A DNA stretch of 64,000 nucleotides from Goekera deserti (GTDB lineage Bacteria > Actinomycetota > Actinomycetes > Mycobacteriales > Geodermatophilaceae), in assembly GCF_010685995.1 (NCBI RefSeq), contig NZ_JAAGWK010000020.1, positions 40,289-104,288 of the forward strand, given 5' to 3'. The notes beneath the pieces are model-generated. The model had not been told where the DNA came from. It ran no database searches and saw only the letters and a list, made by a program, of their open reading frames with translations. A program made the translations under genes and the position numbers. Positions 17,268 to 25,082 of the stretch are shown in pieces. The first letter of the stretch is position 1; each line of letters starts with the position of its first letter.

Positions 17268-17424
17268 TCACCTCTGGCGGGCGAAGGGCCCCCCGATGGC
17301 GAGGACGAGGCCGTCCTCCTGGATGACGAACAGCGTCGTGCGGTCCGGGGAGGAGGTCGGCCCGGCCCGCTCGGGACGACCGGCGGGACACACTGCTGGT
17401 CTCGGGCTCGTCCGTGGTGGTCAT
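17268..17424 (-). pseudogene. Small gene with an apparent frameshift (or misassembled small CDS)
   Basis: ATG 17424 has an excellent ribosome binding site (GGAGG, 4 nt spacing) and reads MTTTDEPETSSV, then runs into the wrong frame. The frame entered at the GTGTGT run (17388-17393) gives CPAGRPERAGPTSS and then RTTLFVIQEDGLVLAIGG before a TGA at 17268, which looks like a genuine small beta-rich protein. One base change in length near 17391 would join both parts into a product of about 52 residues. It could be a real decay event or a sequencing error; alternatively GTG 17393 starts a 41-residue protein. Family not recognised. Confidence 0.45.
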
Positions 17425-17514
17425 GCGTCCTCCGGGTCGGACGGATGGTGCTGGGCGCCCCACTCCCGGAGTGCAGGGTGGCGGCCCGGCCGACGCAGGA
17501 CGAGCAGGTCCGTC

Positions 17515-17538
17515 CCGGCCGGCGATGCCGCCGGCCGG
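17515..17538. terminator. GC-rich hairpin downstream of the phytase-like gene
   Basis: CCGGCCGGC (17515-17523) pairs with GCCGGCCGG (17530-17538) around a 6-nt loop, about 10 nt past the end of the minus-strand gene at 17548. Confidence 0.55.
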
Positions 17539-17547
17539 AACGCCGGC

Positions 17548-18792
17548 TCAGCGCCCGCGCAGGCCAGGCACGTCCAGCACGATCAGCTCGGTGTCGTCCG
17601 GGCGCCCGGCGATGCGACCGTCGTTGCCGGGGAAGTTGTTGTCGTTGGCGACCAGCACGCGGTTGCCCCCCAGCGGCAGCAGCGACTCCACCGACGTCAG
17701 CGGGAAGCTGAACTCCGGTCCGACGCCGAACTCGCCGGGCCGGGCGGGGCTGGACACACCGCCGGGGTCGGCGATGTCGAGCAGGTCGACCGCCACCCGG
17801 CGCGAGGCGTACCCGGCGGCGTCGGTGCAGTCCAGGTCGGCCACGACCAGCCGCTTCACCCGGGCCTCGGGCCCCTCGAAGTCGTCCCGCTCGATGAACA
17901 GCAGCCGCCGGCCACCGCCGAGCACCTGGGCGTCGCCCACGACGAGCTGCGGCTCGGCCAGTCGGATCGACCAGGTGCGGTCGGTGTAGGCGCTGGTGCG
18001 GGTGTCGAACTCGTAGACCACCCGGCGGCGCTGGTCGGGGTCGTCGGTGAGCGCCCCCTCCAGGATCGGGTACAGGTACCGGCCACCGGGTGCGGCGGCC
18101 ATGGCCTCGAACCCGCGACTCGACCGCACGGTCGGCACCTCACCGGGGGCGAGGTCCGGCGAGGCCGGGGACTTCCGCCCGTCCGGCAGCGGCACCGGGG
18201 CCTGGAGCACCTTGCCGGTCGCGTCCAGATGCAGCAGGTACGGGCCGAACTCCTCGCCCACCCACAGGTCGCCGCGGCCGTCGCGCTGCAGGGACTCGAT
18301 GTCGAAGTCGGCGCCGGTGAGCAGCCGGTCGGGCGTGTCCTCGTTGACGATCGGGAACGGCACGTGCCCGTCGGGGTCGCGCAGGGACAGGAACCCGTTG
18401 ACCGTCACCTGACCGGTGCCCCTCCCGCCGGCCGTGCGCGGGTCGAGGCTGATGTCGTAGATGCGCAACAGGAAGTCCGCGGAGTTGCCCTTCGCGCCGT
18501 AGCCGTTGTCCGGCATGGCCAGCAGGTGCCGGCCGTCGGAGCGGCCGGCCTCGGCGGGCAGCACCGCGGAGAACCCGGGCACCGGCTGCCCCGGGTACGG
18601 CGGGGTGACCCCGTTGGCCGGGGTCGTCGCGGCGCCGGACGGCGGGCCCGGCTGGTAGGCGGTGGCGGAGAGCAGCGCGCGGGAGAGCAGCGTCGGCTCG
18701 GCGGCGCGGTGGGCCGAGGCCGGGGACACCGACGCGGTCAGGGTCAGGCCGACGGCAGCGGCGACGAGGACGCCGCGGGGACGGGTGCGCAC
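17548..18792 (-). CDS. Secreted esterase-like phytase-domain protein
   Basis: 414 residues with a Sec signal peptide (MRTRPRGVLVAAAVGLTLTA ... SPASAH), so exported. The body matches the esterase-like activity of phytase family (PF13449), a beta-propeller: blocks include LLAMPDNGYGAKGNSADFLL, FDIESLQRDGRGDLWVGEEF, SRGFEAMAAAPGGRYLYPIL, RLLFIERDDFEG and VLVANDNNFPGNDGR. Such proteins often carry calcium or act on phosphoesters, but the substrate is not defined. GTG 18792 is preceded by GGAGCT at suitable spacing. A hairpin terminator follows it. Confidence 0.8.
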   Translation of the reverse strand: MRTRPRGVLVAAAVGLTLTASVSPASAHRAAEPTLLSRALLSATAYQPGPPSGAATTPANGVTPPYPGQPVPGFSAVLPAEAGRSDGRHLLAMPDNGYGAKGNSADFLLRIYDISLDPRTAGGRGTGQVTVNGFLSLRDPDGHVPFPIVNEDTPDRLLTGADFDIESLQRDGRGDLWVGEEFGPYLLHLDATGKVLQAPVPLPDGRKSPASPDLAPGEVPTVRSSRGFEAMAAAPGGRYLYPILEGALTDDPDQRRRVVYEFDTRTSAYTDRTWSIRLAEPQLVVGDAQVLGGGRRLLFIERDDFEGPEARVKRLVVADLDCTDAAGYASRRVAVDLLDIADPGGVSSPARPGEFGVGPEFSFPLTSVESLLPLGGNRVLVANDNNFPGNDGRIAGRPDDTELIVLDVPGLRGR

Positions 18793-18945
18793 AGGGAGCT
18801 CCTCGGACGGGGTGGGGTGACCCCCTGACACCAGTGCCCGCCGGTGACCGCCGGGTGAACGGCGCCGAGCACTGCGGCCAACGCACAGCGGCCGCTCAGC
18901 GGGCACCGGGGCGCGACCGGGCGGACCGGGGTGGCCCGCGGGGGT

Positions 18946-18951
18946 TAGCGT
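18946..18951 (+). promoter_or_regulatory. Leaderless -10 box (TAGCGT) of the EEP-family gene
   Basis: TAGCGT ends 7 nt before GTG 18959. The surrounding GGGGTTAGCGTCGG is almost identical to the sequence before the flavoprotein gene at 25083. Confidence 0.65.
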
Positions 18952-18958
18952 CGGGGGC

Positions 18959-19759
18959 GTGTCGACGACGGAGCTGCGCATCGGCACGGTCAACATCGCC
19001 TCCGGTCGCGGGCTGTCCGGCCCGTCGACCGGCGCCGACGGCCTGGCCGCCGCCGTGGCCGGCCTGGACGTCGAGGTGCTGGCGGTGCAGGAGGTCGACG
19101 TCCACCAGCCCCGCTCGCACGGGGTGGACCAGCCGGCCGTGCTGGGCGCGGCCCTGGGGACGGTCGACGGCCGGTTCGTGCCGACCGTCGCCGGGACGCC
19201 GGACCCGTTCCGCAGCTGGCTGGCCGCCGACTCACCCGGGCACCCGCTGGACGAAGCCCCGGCCGGCCCGCACTACGGCATCGCGCTGCTGAGCCGCCGT
19301 CCGGTGCGGGCGTGGCACGTGCTGCCGCTGGGGGCCGGGCGGGCGAAACTGCCGATCAAGGCGCCCGACCCGCGCACCGGGGTGCCCCGCTGGTGGTGGT
19401 TCCCCGACGAGCCGCGGGTCGCCGTGGCCGCCGAGCTGGACGGGCTCACCGTGGTCGCCACCCACCTCTCCTTCGCCCCGCACACCGCGCTGCGCCAGCT
19501 GCTGCGGCTGGGCCGCTGGGCGCGGTCGCTGCCGGGCCCGGTCGTCGTCGCCGGTGACCTGAACCTGGTCGGTCCGGTGCCGGGCGCCATGCTGGGCGCG
19601 CAGCGGCTGGTCACCGGGGGCAGCTACCCCGCGGACCGGCCGCGGGTGCAGTTCGACCACCTGCTCGGGCTCGGTGCGCTGACCGCGGAGCGGCCCGAGG
19701 CCCGGCAGCTGACCGTCGGGGACCACCGGCTGCTCGCCGCGACCGTGCGCCGCGGCTGA
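18959..19759 (+). CDS. Endonuclease/exonuclease/phosphatase (EEP) family protein
   Basis: 266 residues with EEP-fold signatures: TVNIASGRG at the N-terminus (metal-coordinating Asn), LAVQEVDVHQ (catalytic Glu), VVATHLSF, VVVAGDLNLVG (Asp/Asn pair) and QFDHLLGLG then GDHRLLAA near the C-terminus (catalytic Asp-His). No signal peptide, so cytoplasmic. Members range from DNA repair nucleases to phosphodiesterases acting on lipids or nucleotides; this short form has no further targeting domain. It is convergent with the Nudix gene, six bases apart. Confidence 0.82.
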   Translation: MSTTELRIGTVNIASGRGLSGPSTGADGLAAAVAGLDVEVLAVQEVDVHQPRSHGVDQPAVLGAALGTVDGRFVPTVAGTPDPFRSWLAADSPGHPLDEAPAGPHYGIALLSRRPVRAWHVLPLGAGRAKLPIKAPDPRTGVPRWWWFPDEPRVAVAAELDGLTVVATHLSFAPHTALRQLLRLGRWARSLPGPVVVAGDLNLVGPVPGAMLGAQRLVTGGSYPADRPRVQFDHLLGLGALTAERPEARQLTVGDHRLLAATVRRG

Positions 19760-19765
19760 CCGCCC

Positions 19766-20233
19766 TCAGGCCACCAGCGGCCAGAGGGCCGGCAGCGCGG
19801 CCGCGAGCCCGGGGTGCAGCGGCAGCGCGTCCAGCTCGGCGGCACCGAACCACCCCGCGCCGGAGCTCTCCGCGTCCAGGGTCAGGTCGGCGACCTCCAG
19901 CCGGGCCACCGGGACGGCGAGCACCGTGGTGTAGCGCCACCCGCCGTGGTCGTCGACGTACTCCCCACCGAGCACGAGGTCGCCCGGCCGCAGGCCGAGT
20001 TCCTCACCGGCCTCGCGCAGCGCGCCGTCCGCCGGCGACTCCTGCGGGTGCAGAGCGCCACCCGGGGTGCCCCAGGTGCCGCCGTGGTGCGACCAGCCGG
20101 CCCGGTGCTGCAGCAGCACCTGGACGCCGCCCGGCGCGGGGCGGTGCACGAGCAGCCCGGCCGCGCCGGCCAGGCCCCAGTGCCGGTGCCCGAGGTCGCA
20201 GGTCGTCCAGCCGTCGGTCGCCACGGAGGTCAT
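19766..20233 (-). CDS. Nudix hydrolase
   Basis: 155 residues with a complete Nudix box (GGALHPQESPADGALREAGE continuing ELGL), which binds Mg and hydrolyses a nucleoside diphosphate linked to another group. The N-terminus (HRHWGLAGAAGLLVHRP, QHRAGWSHHGGTWGTPGG) resembles MutT/ADP-ribose-type enzymes common in actinobacteria; substrate unassigned. ATG 20233 is chosen because it precedes the conserved region directly; GTG or ATG codons further upstream would add a Gly-rich tail. Cytoplasmic. Confidence 0.82.
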   Translation of the reverse strand: MTSVATDGWTTCDLGHRHWGLAGAAGLLVHRPAPGGVQVLLQHRAGWSHHGGTWGTPGGALHPQESPADGALREAGEELGLRPGDLVLGGEYVDDHGGWRYTTVLAVPVARLEVADLTLDAESSGAGWFGAAELDALPLHPGLAAALPALWPLVA

Positions 20234-20418
20234 CACCGACCAGTGTCCCCCGCCGGCGCCCACGGTGCCGGGGGGGCCGGTCACCGTGCGTCGCCGGGGC
20301 GCCGGCGTCCGGCACCCGGTCGGGCGTCACCCCCGCTTGGGCTCCAGTCCGGCCGGCAGGCCGCCGATGTACCCCGCAGAGCCCGGCGACCGGCCGGCAC
20401 GTGGCGAGGAGAACACCG

Positions 20419-20619
20419 GTGACCATCCCCACCCCGCGGCAGCCCCTGGCCGACGCCGACCACCTGCTCGCCGCGCTCGGCCAGCAGGTCGAGCTGCTGG
20501 GCCTGGACGCCCCGCTCGCCCCGGCGGCGCTGCGCCCCCGCGTGCAGCGGGACGCCGGCGCGCTCGCCGAGCTGCTGCGCTCGCTCCCCCGCCAGCGGGG
20601 CCCGCTCGCCGCCGCCTGA
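20419..20619 (+). CDS. Small hypothetical protein
   Basis: 66 residues from GTG 20419, which is preceded by GAGGAG about 8 nt upstream. The product is a likely helical hairpin: LADADHLLAALGQQVELLGL followed by a proline-containing turn and RVQRDAGALAELLRSLPRQR. No cysteine, no membrane segment, family not recognised. It sits alone between the Nudix gene and the GAF/SpoIIE gene. Confidence 0.5.
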   Translation: MTIPTPRQPLADADHLLAALGQQVELLGLDAPLAPAALRPRVQRDAGALAELLRSLPRQRGPLAAA

Positions 20620-20761
20620 ACCACCCGGCGGCGAGCCTCGGCGACGGCCCGGCCGACCAGCACGCTGCGCCACACTTCCCTCACAGCCTGCCGTGCCCCA
20701 TCATCGGGGCGGACCCGGTGCCCCGAGGACGGGAGAGCCGGTCCGCCAGGGGGGACCAACG

Positions 20762-22627
20762 GTGTTCGTGGGACCGGGGGACACAGCCCCCGGACACTGC
20801 CGGGCCGCCGACGCCGCCCGGCTGTCCGCCGTGCGCGCCACCGGGCTGGTCGGCGGCGACCCCGGGCCCGCCCTGTCCCGGCTGGTCGACACCGCCCGCA
20901 CCGTGCTGCGCGCGCCCTACGCCTTCCTCACCGTCGTCGACGACGCGCACAGCCACTTCGTCGCCCAGTCCGGCACCTCGGCCGGGGCGGACACCGGGCT
21001 GCCGATCGCCGAGTCCTACTGCCGGTTCGTCGTGGACACCGGCGAGCCGCTCGTGCTCGGCGACGTCCGGCTGGACGAGCGCACCCGGGACAACCCCGCG
21101 GTGCACACCCGGGAGCTGGTGTCCTGGGCCGGGCACCCGGTGCACACCCCCGACGGGCATGTGCTGGGCACGCTCTGCGTCAGCGACACCACGCCCCGGG
21201 AGTGGACGGCGGCCGACCGGACCAACCTCGCCGTGCTGGCCGAGGGGGCGACGCGGGAGGTGGCCCTGCGCGCCGCCCTCGCCGCGGCCGACGAGGCGGT
21301 GCGCACGGCGCAGGCCTCCGCCGCCGTCGCCGAGCGCGCGGCGGCCGAGGCGCGGCGGGCGCAGGAGCGGCAGGCGCTGTTCGCCCGGATCGGCGAGCTG
21401 CTCACCGCCGGACTCGACCTGCCCGCGGTCTGGGAGGCCGTCGTCCGGCTGGCGGTGCCGGCGGTGGCCGACTACGCGTTCGTGCACGCCGTCGAGCGCG
21501 ACGCGCTGGCCGGGCAGTTTCTGCTGCACCGCGACCCGGCGCGCCAGGCGGTGGCCGAGCGGCTGACCAACCTGCTGCCGCGCCGGCTCTCCGACCGCAG
21601 CGGGCCCGGTCTCGTCGCCCGCACCGGCGTCACCCAGGTGGTGCAGGTGATCGACCCGCACTCCCCCGACCTCAGCGCCGAGCAGCGCACCGCAGTGGTG
21701 CAGCTGCACTCGATCAGCAGCATCTCGGTGGCGCTGCGGGCCCGCGGGCAGGTCAGCGGCGTGCTCACCGTGGTGCGGGTGCAGGGCTCCACGCCCTACT
21801 CCGACGACGACGTGGTGCTGGTGGAGACGATCGCCGCCCGCGCCGCCCTCGCGCTGGACAACGCGCTGGCCTACCAGCAGGAACGTCGGGCGTCGCTGCG
21901 GCTGCAGCGGGCGCTGCTGCCCGAGCTGCTGCCACACCCGGAACAGCTGGACCTGGCCGCCCGGTACCGGCCGGCCGGGCGGCGGCAGGTGGTCGGCGGC
22001 GACTGGTACGACGCCTTCGTCGACGGCCGCAGCGCGACCACGCTGGTCATCGGGGACGTCGCCGGGCACGACATCGCCGCCGCGGCCGCGATGGGCCAGC
22101 TGCGGGCGATGATCCGGATGGCCGGCCACGACGGCCGGCTCAGCCCGGCCGAGGTGTTCACCGCCGTGGACGCCGCGACCGACGGGCTGGGCACCTCCGT
22201 GTTCGCCACCGCGCAGCTGGCACAGGTGCAGCGGGCCGGCCCGGCCGGCGACGTGACCCTGCGCTGGACGTCGGCGGGGCACCTGCCCCCGGTCGTGGTG
22301 GACGCCGACGGCCGCGCGCGGCTGCTGGACTCCGGCGCCGACCGGCCGCTGGGCCTCGCGCTGCCCGCGGACGCCGCCGGGCGCCGCCGGGACCGGCTCA
22401 GCGTGCTGCGGCCCGGGGAGACCCTGGTGCTCTACACCGACGGGCTGGTCGAGGGCCGGGGGCACGACCTCGACGCCGGCACCACCCAGCTGCTGCACGC
22501 CGCCGCCGGCACCCGCGGGCTGCCCGCCGACGACGTGTGCGGCGCCCTGCTGGAGTCCCTCGGCACGCCGGGCTCGGACGACATCGCACTGCTGGTGCTG
22601 CGCAACCCGGCCCGACCGGCAGGATGA
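20762..22627 (+). CDS. GAF-sensor PP2C (SpoIIE-type) serine/threonine phosphatase
   Basis: About 621 residues: GAF-like domain 1 (roughly 25-180), a short helical Ala/Glu/Arg-rich linker, GAF domain 2 (about 205-375) and a SpoIIE/RsbU-type PP2C domain (about 390-621). Phosphatase metal sites are intact: VGGDWYDAF, IGDVAGHD, WTSAGHLPP, YTDGLVEGR and DDIALLVLR. Such proteins dephosphorylate anti-anti-sigma factors and so tune alternative sigma activity in response to the ligand bound by the GAF domains. No membrane segment is seen, so cytosolic. GTG 20762 follows AGGGGGG at about 12 nt, slightly long; the upstream in-frame start at 20693 is less likely. No sigma/anti-sigma partner is adjacent. 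Confidence 0.85.
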   Translation: MFVGPGDTAPGHCRAADAARLSAVRATGLVGGDPGPALSRLVDTARTVLRAPYAFLTVVDDAHSHFVAQSGTSAGADTGLPIAESYCRFVVDTGEPLVLGDVRLDERTRDNPAVHTRELVSWAGHPVHTPDGHVLGTLCVSDTTPREWTAADRTNLAVLAEGATREVALRAALAAADEAVRTAQASAAVAERAAAEARRAQERQALFARIGELLTAGLDLPAVWEAVVRLAVPAVADYAFVHAVERDALAGQFLLHRDPARQAVAERLTNLLPRRLSDRSGPGLVARTGVTQVVQVIDPHSPDLSAEQRTAVVQLHSISSISVALRARGQVSGVLTVVRVQGSTPYSDDDVVLVETIAARAALALDNALAYQQERRASLRLQRALLPELLPHPEQLDLAARYRPAGRRQVVGGDWYDAFVDGRSATTLVIGDVAGHDIAAAAAMGQLRAMIRMAGHDGRLSPAEVFTAVDAATDGLGTSVFATAQLAQVQRAGPAGDVTLRWTSAGHLPPVVVDADGRARLLDSGADRPLGLALPADAAGRRRDRLSVLRPGETLVLYTDGLVEGRGHDLDAGTTQLLHAAAGTRGLPADDVCGALLESLGTPGSDDIALLVLRNPARPAG

Positions 22628-22631
22628 CCTC

Positions 22632-22739
22632 GTGAGCGATGCCCCCGCCGGCACCGTCCCGTTGCGCCGCCACCAGCTCGAGCCCGGGTCGACCGAGCGG
22701 TTCCTCACCTGGTTCGTCACCGACGTCCTGCCGCGCTGA
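22632..22739 (+). pseudogene. Short gene remnant, NIPSNAP-like N-terminus
   Basis: GTG 22632 opens a 35-residue frame ending LRRHQLEPGSTERFLTWFVT DVLPR then TGA. The pattern of an RRxxLxPG start followed by FLxWF resembles the beginning of NIPSNAP-like ferredoxin-fold proteins, which are normally about 100 residues. Everything after the first helix is absent, so this looks like a 3'-truncated remnant rather than a functional gene. It could alternatively be a chance small frame. Confidence 0.35.
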
Positions 22740-22756
22740 CGCCCCCGGCGGACAGC

Positions 22757-22762
22757 TAGCGT
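22757..22762 (+). promoter_or_regulatory. Probable -10 box (TAGCGT) upstream of the amidohydrolase
   Basis: TAGCGT lies 34 nt before GTG 22797, so a leader of about 27 nt containing a GGGAAGG ribosome binding site is predicted. Confidence 0.45.
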
Positions 22763-22796
22763 GCACCACGTCACATCCCCGACGGGAAGGCCGCCC

Positions 22797-23666
22797 GTGG
22801 ACCTCGACAAGCTGGTCGCCATCGACGTGCACGTGCACGTGGAGGCCGACCAGCACGGCCACTTCTCCATGGACGACGAGCTGCTGACCGCGGCGTCGAA
22901 GTACTTCAAGGGCGACCCGTACCACCCGACGGTGCCGCAGATCGCCGAGGACTACCGGGCGAAGGACATGGCCGCGGTCGTGTTCACCGTCGACACCGAG
23001 GCCGCCACCGGCCAGCCGACGCTGTCCAGCGAGGAGATCGCCGACCTGGCCGCCGAGCACCCCGACGTGCTCATCCCGTTCGGCTCGGTCGACCCCGCCC
23101 GCGGGCGTTCCGGGGTGCGGCTGGCCCGCCGGCTGGTGGAGCAGCACGGCGTCCGGGGCTTCAAGTTCCACCCGTCGCTGCAGGACTTCCTGCCCAACGA
23201 CCACCGGGTCTACCCGCTGTACGAGGAGATCCAGGCCCTCGGCGTCCCGGCGCTGTTCCACACCGGCCAGACCGGCATCGGCGCGGGCCTGCCCGGCGGG
23301 CGCGGCATCAAGCTGCGCTACTCCGACCCGATGCTGCTGGACGACGTCTGCGCCGACTTCCCCGACCTGACCGTGATCATGGCGCACCCGTCGGTGCCCT
23401 GGCAGGACTCGGCCATCTCCATCGCCACCCATAAGGCCAACGCCTACATCGACCTGTCCGGCTGGTCGCCGAAGTACTTCCCGCCCCAGCTGGTGCGCGC
23501 GGCGAACACCCTGCTCAAGGAGAAGGTGCTGTTCGGCTCGGACTACCCGCTGCTCACCCCGGAGCGGTGGATCCGCGACTTCGAGGCCCTGGAGATCAGG
23601 GACGAGGTACGGCCGCTGATCATGAAGCAGAACGCGATCCGCGCCCTCGGGCTGGACCGTGCGTGA
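22797..23666 (+). CDS. Amidohydrolase-superfamily protein (possible beta-ketoacyl-CoA hydrolase, CouO-like)
   Basis: 289 residues with metal-dependent hydrolase landmarks: DVHVHVE (HxH), GFKFHPSL, LFHTGQTG, VIMAHPSVPW and a final LFGSDYPLLTPERW that contributes the catalytic Asp. This ACMSD-like branch includes decarboxylases and, in Rhodococcus, CouO, which cleaves 4-hydroxyphenyl-beta-ketoacyl-CoA in p-coumarate catabolism. The neighbouring acyl-CoA ligase remnant and MaoC hydratase support an acyl-CoA side-chain pathway, so a CouO-like role is a reasonable inference but unproven. GTG 22797 has GGGAAGG upstream; the in-frame GTG at 22761 overlaps the promoter box. Its stop overlaps the next reading frame. 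Confidence 0.78.
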   Translation: MDLDKLVAIDVHVHVEADQHGHFSMDDELLTAASKYFKGDPYHPTVPQIAEDYRAKDMAAVVFTVDTEAATGQPTLSSEEIADLAAEHPDVLIPFGSVDPARGRSGVRLARRLVEQHGVRGFKFHPSLQDFLPNDHRVYPLYEEIQALGVPALFHTGQTGIGAGLPGGRGIKLRYSDPMLLDDVCADFPDLTVIMAHPSVPWQDSAISIATHKANAYIDLSGWSPKYFPPQLVRAANTLLKEKVLFGSDYPLLTPERWIRDFEALEIRDEVRPLIMKQNAIRALGLDRA

Positions 23667-24286
23667 CGCCGGCATCGGGTCCTGGCCGGAGCGGCAGCGC
23701 CGGGTCCGCCCGGACGCGCCGGCGATCCGGTTCGAGGGCCGCACCACCACGCACGCCGGGTTCGCCGAGCGGGTGCGTGCCGCGGCCGCCGCGCTGGCCG
23801 GGCTCGGCGTCGGGCCGGGCGACCGGGTCGGCTGCGTGTCGGCGAACCACCCGGCGGTGCTCGAGTCGCTGCTGGCCTGCGCCCGGCTGGGCGCGGTCTG
23901 GGTGCCGGTCGACGGCCGGCTGACCGTCCCCGGGATCACCTACGTGCTCGCCGACGCGGGCGTCGTCGTGGTGCTGCACGGCCGCGAGCACGGGACCCGG
24001 CCGAGGTGGAGTCCGCGCTGCCGGAGCTGCCCGGCGTCCAGGCCGCCGCCGTCCTCGGCGTGCCGGACGAGCGGTGGGGCGAGGTCGGGCTGGCGGTCGT
24101 CGTCCCGGCGCCGGGGCCGTGCTGGACGCGGCCGCACTGCGCACCGCCCTGCGCGAGCGGCTGGCCGGGTTCAAGGTGCCCGCGCACTTCCGCTTCACTG
24201 ACAGCCTGCCCACGACGGCGAGCGGCAAGATCCGTAAGCCGGAACTGCGTGAGCAGTTCACCCGTCCCCAGGAGGAGCGCACATGA
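23659..24286 (+). pseudogene. Acyl-CoA ligase (AMP-binding) with large internal deletion and frameshifts
   Basis: GTG 23659 overlaps the amidohydrolase stop and starts a normal AMP-dependent ligase N-terminus (PAIRFEGRTTTHAGFAERV; GVGPGDRVGCVSANHPAVLE). Sequence similarity stops near 24000 after VVVLHGREHG, where the P-loop (TSGTTGxPK) and adenylate-binding core of about 300 residues should follow. Instead the C-terminal domain begins at once in another frame (VESALPELPGVQAAAVLGVP) and shifts again near 24115 to reach AGFKVPAHFRFTDSLPTTAS GKIRKPELRE. The active-site lysine region survives, but no functional ligase can be made. Its stop overlaps the MaoC ATG. Confidence 0.85.
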
Positions 24287-24735
24287 CCACCACCACCACG
24301 CTCGCCGAGCTACCCGCGCTGAAGGGCACCGAGCTGGGCCAGAGCGACTGGTTCGAGATCACCCAGGACCGGGTGAACACCTTCGCCGACGCCACCGACG
24401 ACCACCAGTGGATCCACGTCGACGTCGAGCGCGCCACGGCCGAGAGCCCCTTCGGCGGGCCGATCGCGCACGGGTACCTGACCCTGTCGCTGCTCATCCC
24501 GATGTACGCGCAGGTGCTGACGGTCAGCGACGCGAAGATGGGCGTCAACTACGGGCTGAACAAGGTCCGCTTCCCCGCGCCGGTCCCGGTCGGCGCCAAG
24601 ATCCGGCTCACCGCCACCCTCAAGGACGTCGAGGAGGTCGCCGGCGGCCTGCAGCTGACCATCGGCGCGGTCATCGAGGCCGAGGGCGCCGCCAAGCCGG
24701 TCTGCATCGCCGAGCCGGTCTTCCGCACCTACTAG
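24283..24735 (+). CDS. MaoC-family R-specific enoyl-CoA hydratase
   Basis: 150-residue single hot-dog protein. The hydratase motif is intact: DATDDHQWIHVDVERA followed by FGGPIAHGYLTLSLL supplies the catalytic Asp and His. Further blocks GVNYGLNKVRFPAPVPVG and FRTY match the Rv0130-type R-hydratases. It hydrates trans-2-enoyl-CoA to the R-3-hydroxyacyl-CoA. ATG 24283 overlaps the stop of the ligase pseudogene, and GGAGGAG lies about 8 nt upstream, so it still translates independently. A paralogue lacking the catalytic loop is encoded at 46970-47389. Confidence 0.88.
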   Translation: MTTTTTLAELPALKGTELGQSDWFEITQDRVNTFADATDDHQWIHVDVERATAESPFGGPIAHGYLTLSLLIPMYAQVLTVSDAKMGVNYGLNKVRFPAPVPVGAKIRLTATLKDVEEVAGGLQLTIGAVIEAEGAAKPVCIAEPVFRTY

Positions 24736-24740
24736 GAGGA

Positions 24741-24754
24741 CCCCTGCGCAGGGG
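24741..24754. terminator. Short palindrome after the MaoC gene
   Basis: CCCCTGCGCAGGGG is a perfect 14-nt palindrome five bases after the MaoC stop; it could act as a weak terminator. Confidence 0.35.
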
Positions 24755-24820
24755 CCGGCCGAGCACTCCAGCTACTGCCCCACCGGTTACCAGATCCGCC
24801 GAGTGGGCACCGGGTGCGTC

Positions 24821-24997
24821 ATGGACGCGACCGCGACTCTCAAGAGGACCGTGCTCACCCTGGCCGCCGTCGGCCTGCTCGCGGGCTGCGGCGACAACAC
24901 CGACGTCGGCCGGGGCGAGACCAACTGCGACTCCCAGCCCACCACCGCCGACAACGCGCACGACGCCTCGTGCAAGGAGACCGGCAGCAACGGCTGA
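24821..24997 (+). CDS. Small lipoprotein, hypothetical
   Basis: 58 residues: basic start (MDATATLKR), hydrophobic TVLTLAAVGLLA, lipobox LLAGC, then a short polar mature peptide with two further cysteines (ETNCDS, DASCKE) that could form a disulfide. ATG 24821 is used; the earlier in-frame start at 24803 is less likely because it has no ribosome binding site. Export and lipidation are predicted; function is unknown. Confidence 0.6.
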   Translation: MDATATLKRTVLTLAAVGLLAGCGDNTDVGRGETNCDSQPTTADNAHDASCKETGSNG

Positions 24998-25004
24998 CCC
25001 CCTC

Positions 25005-25030
25005 CCTGACTTTTGCCCGAAAAAGTCAGG
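25005..25030. terminator. Hairpin with A/T tracts, likely intrinsic terminator
   Basis: CCTGACTTTT (25005-25014) pairs exactly with AAAAGTCAGG (25021-25030) around a 6-nt loop (GCCCGA). The stem's own T and A runs make it a plausible terminator in both directions; it follows the small lipoprotein stop by about 8 nt. Confidence 0.75.
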
Positions 25031-25069
25031 ACGTGAGGCGGGGGATCCGGGGGGCGGGGGCTGGGGGGT

Positions 25070-25075
25070 TAGCGT
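25070..25075 (+). promoter_or_regulatory. Leaderless -10 box (TAGCGT) of the flavoprotein gene
   Basis: TAGCGT ends 7 nt before GTG 25083, in the context GGGGTTAGCGTCGG shared with 18942-18955. Confidence 0.65.
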
Positions 25076-25082
25076 CGGCGGC

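Noticed and set aside
16288..18828. 846-residue plus-strand open frame
   Set aside because: Antisense to menB and the phytase-like gene, which have clear families and starts.
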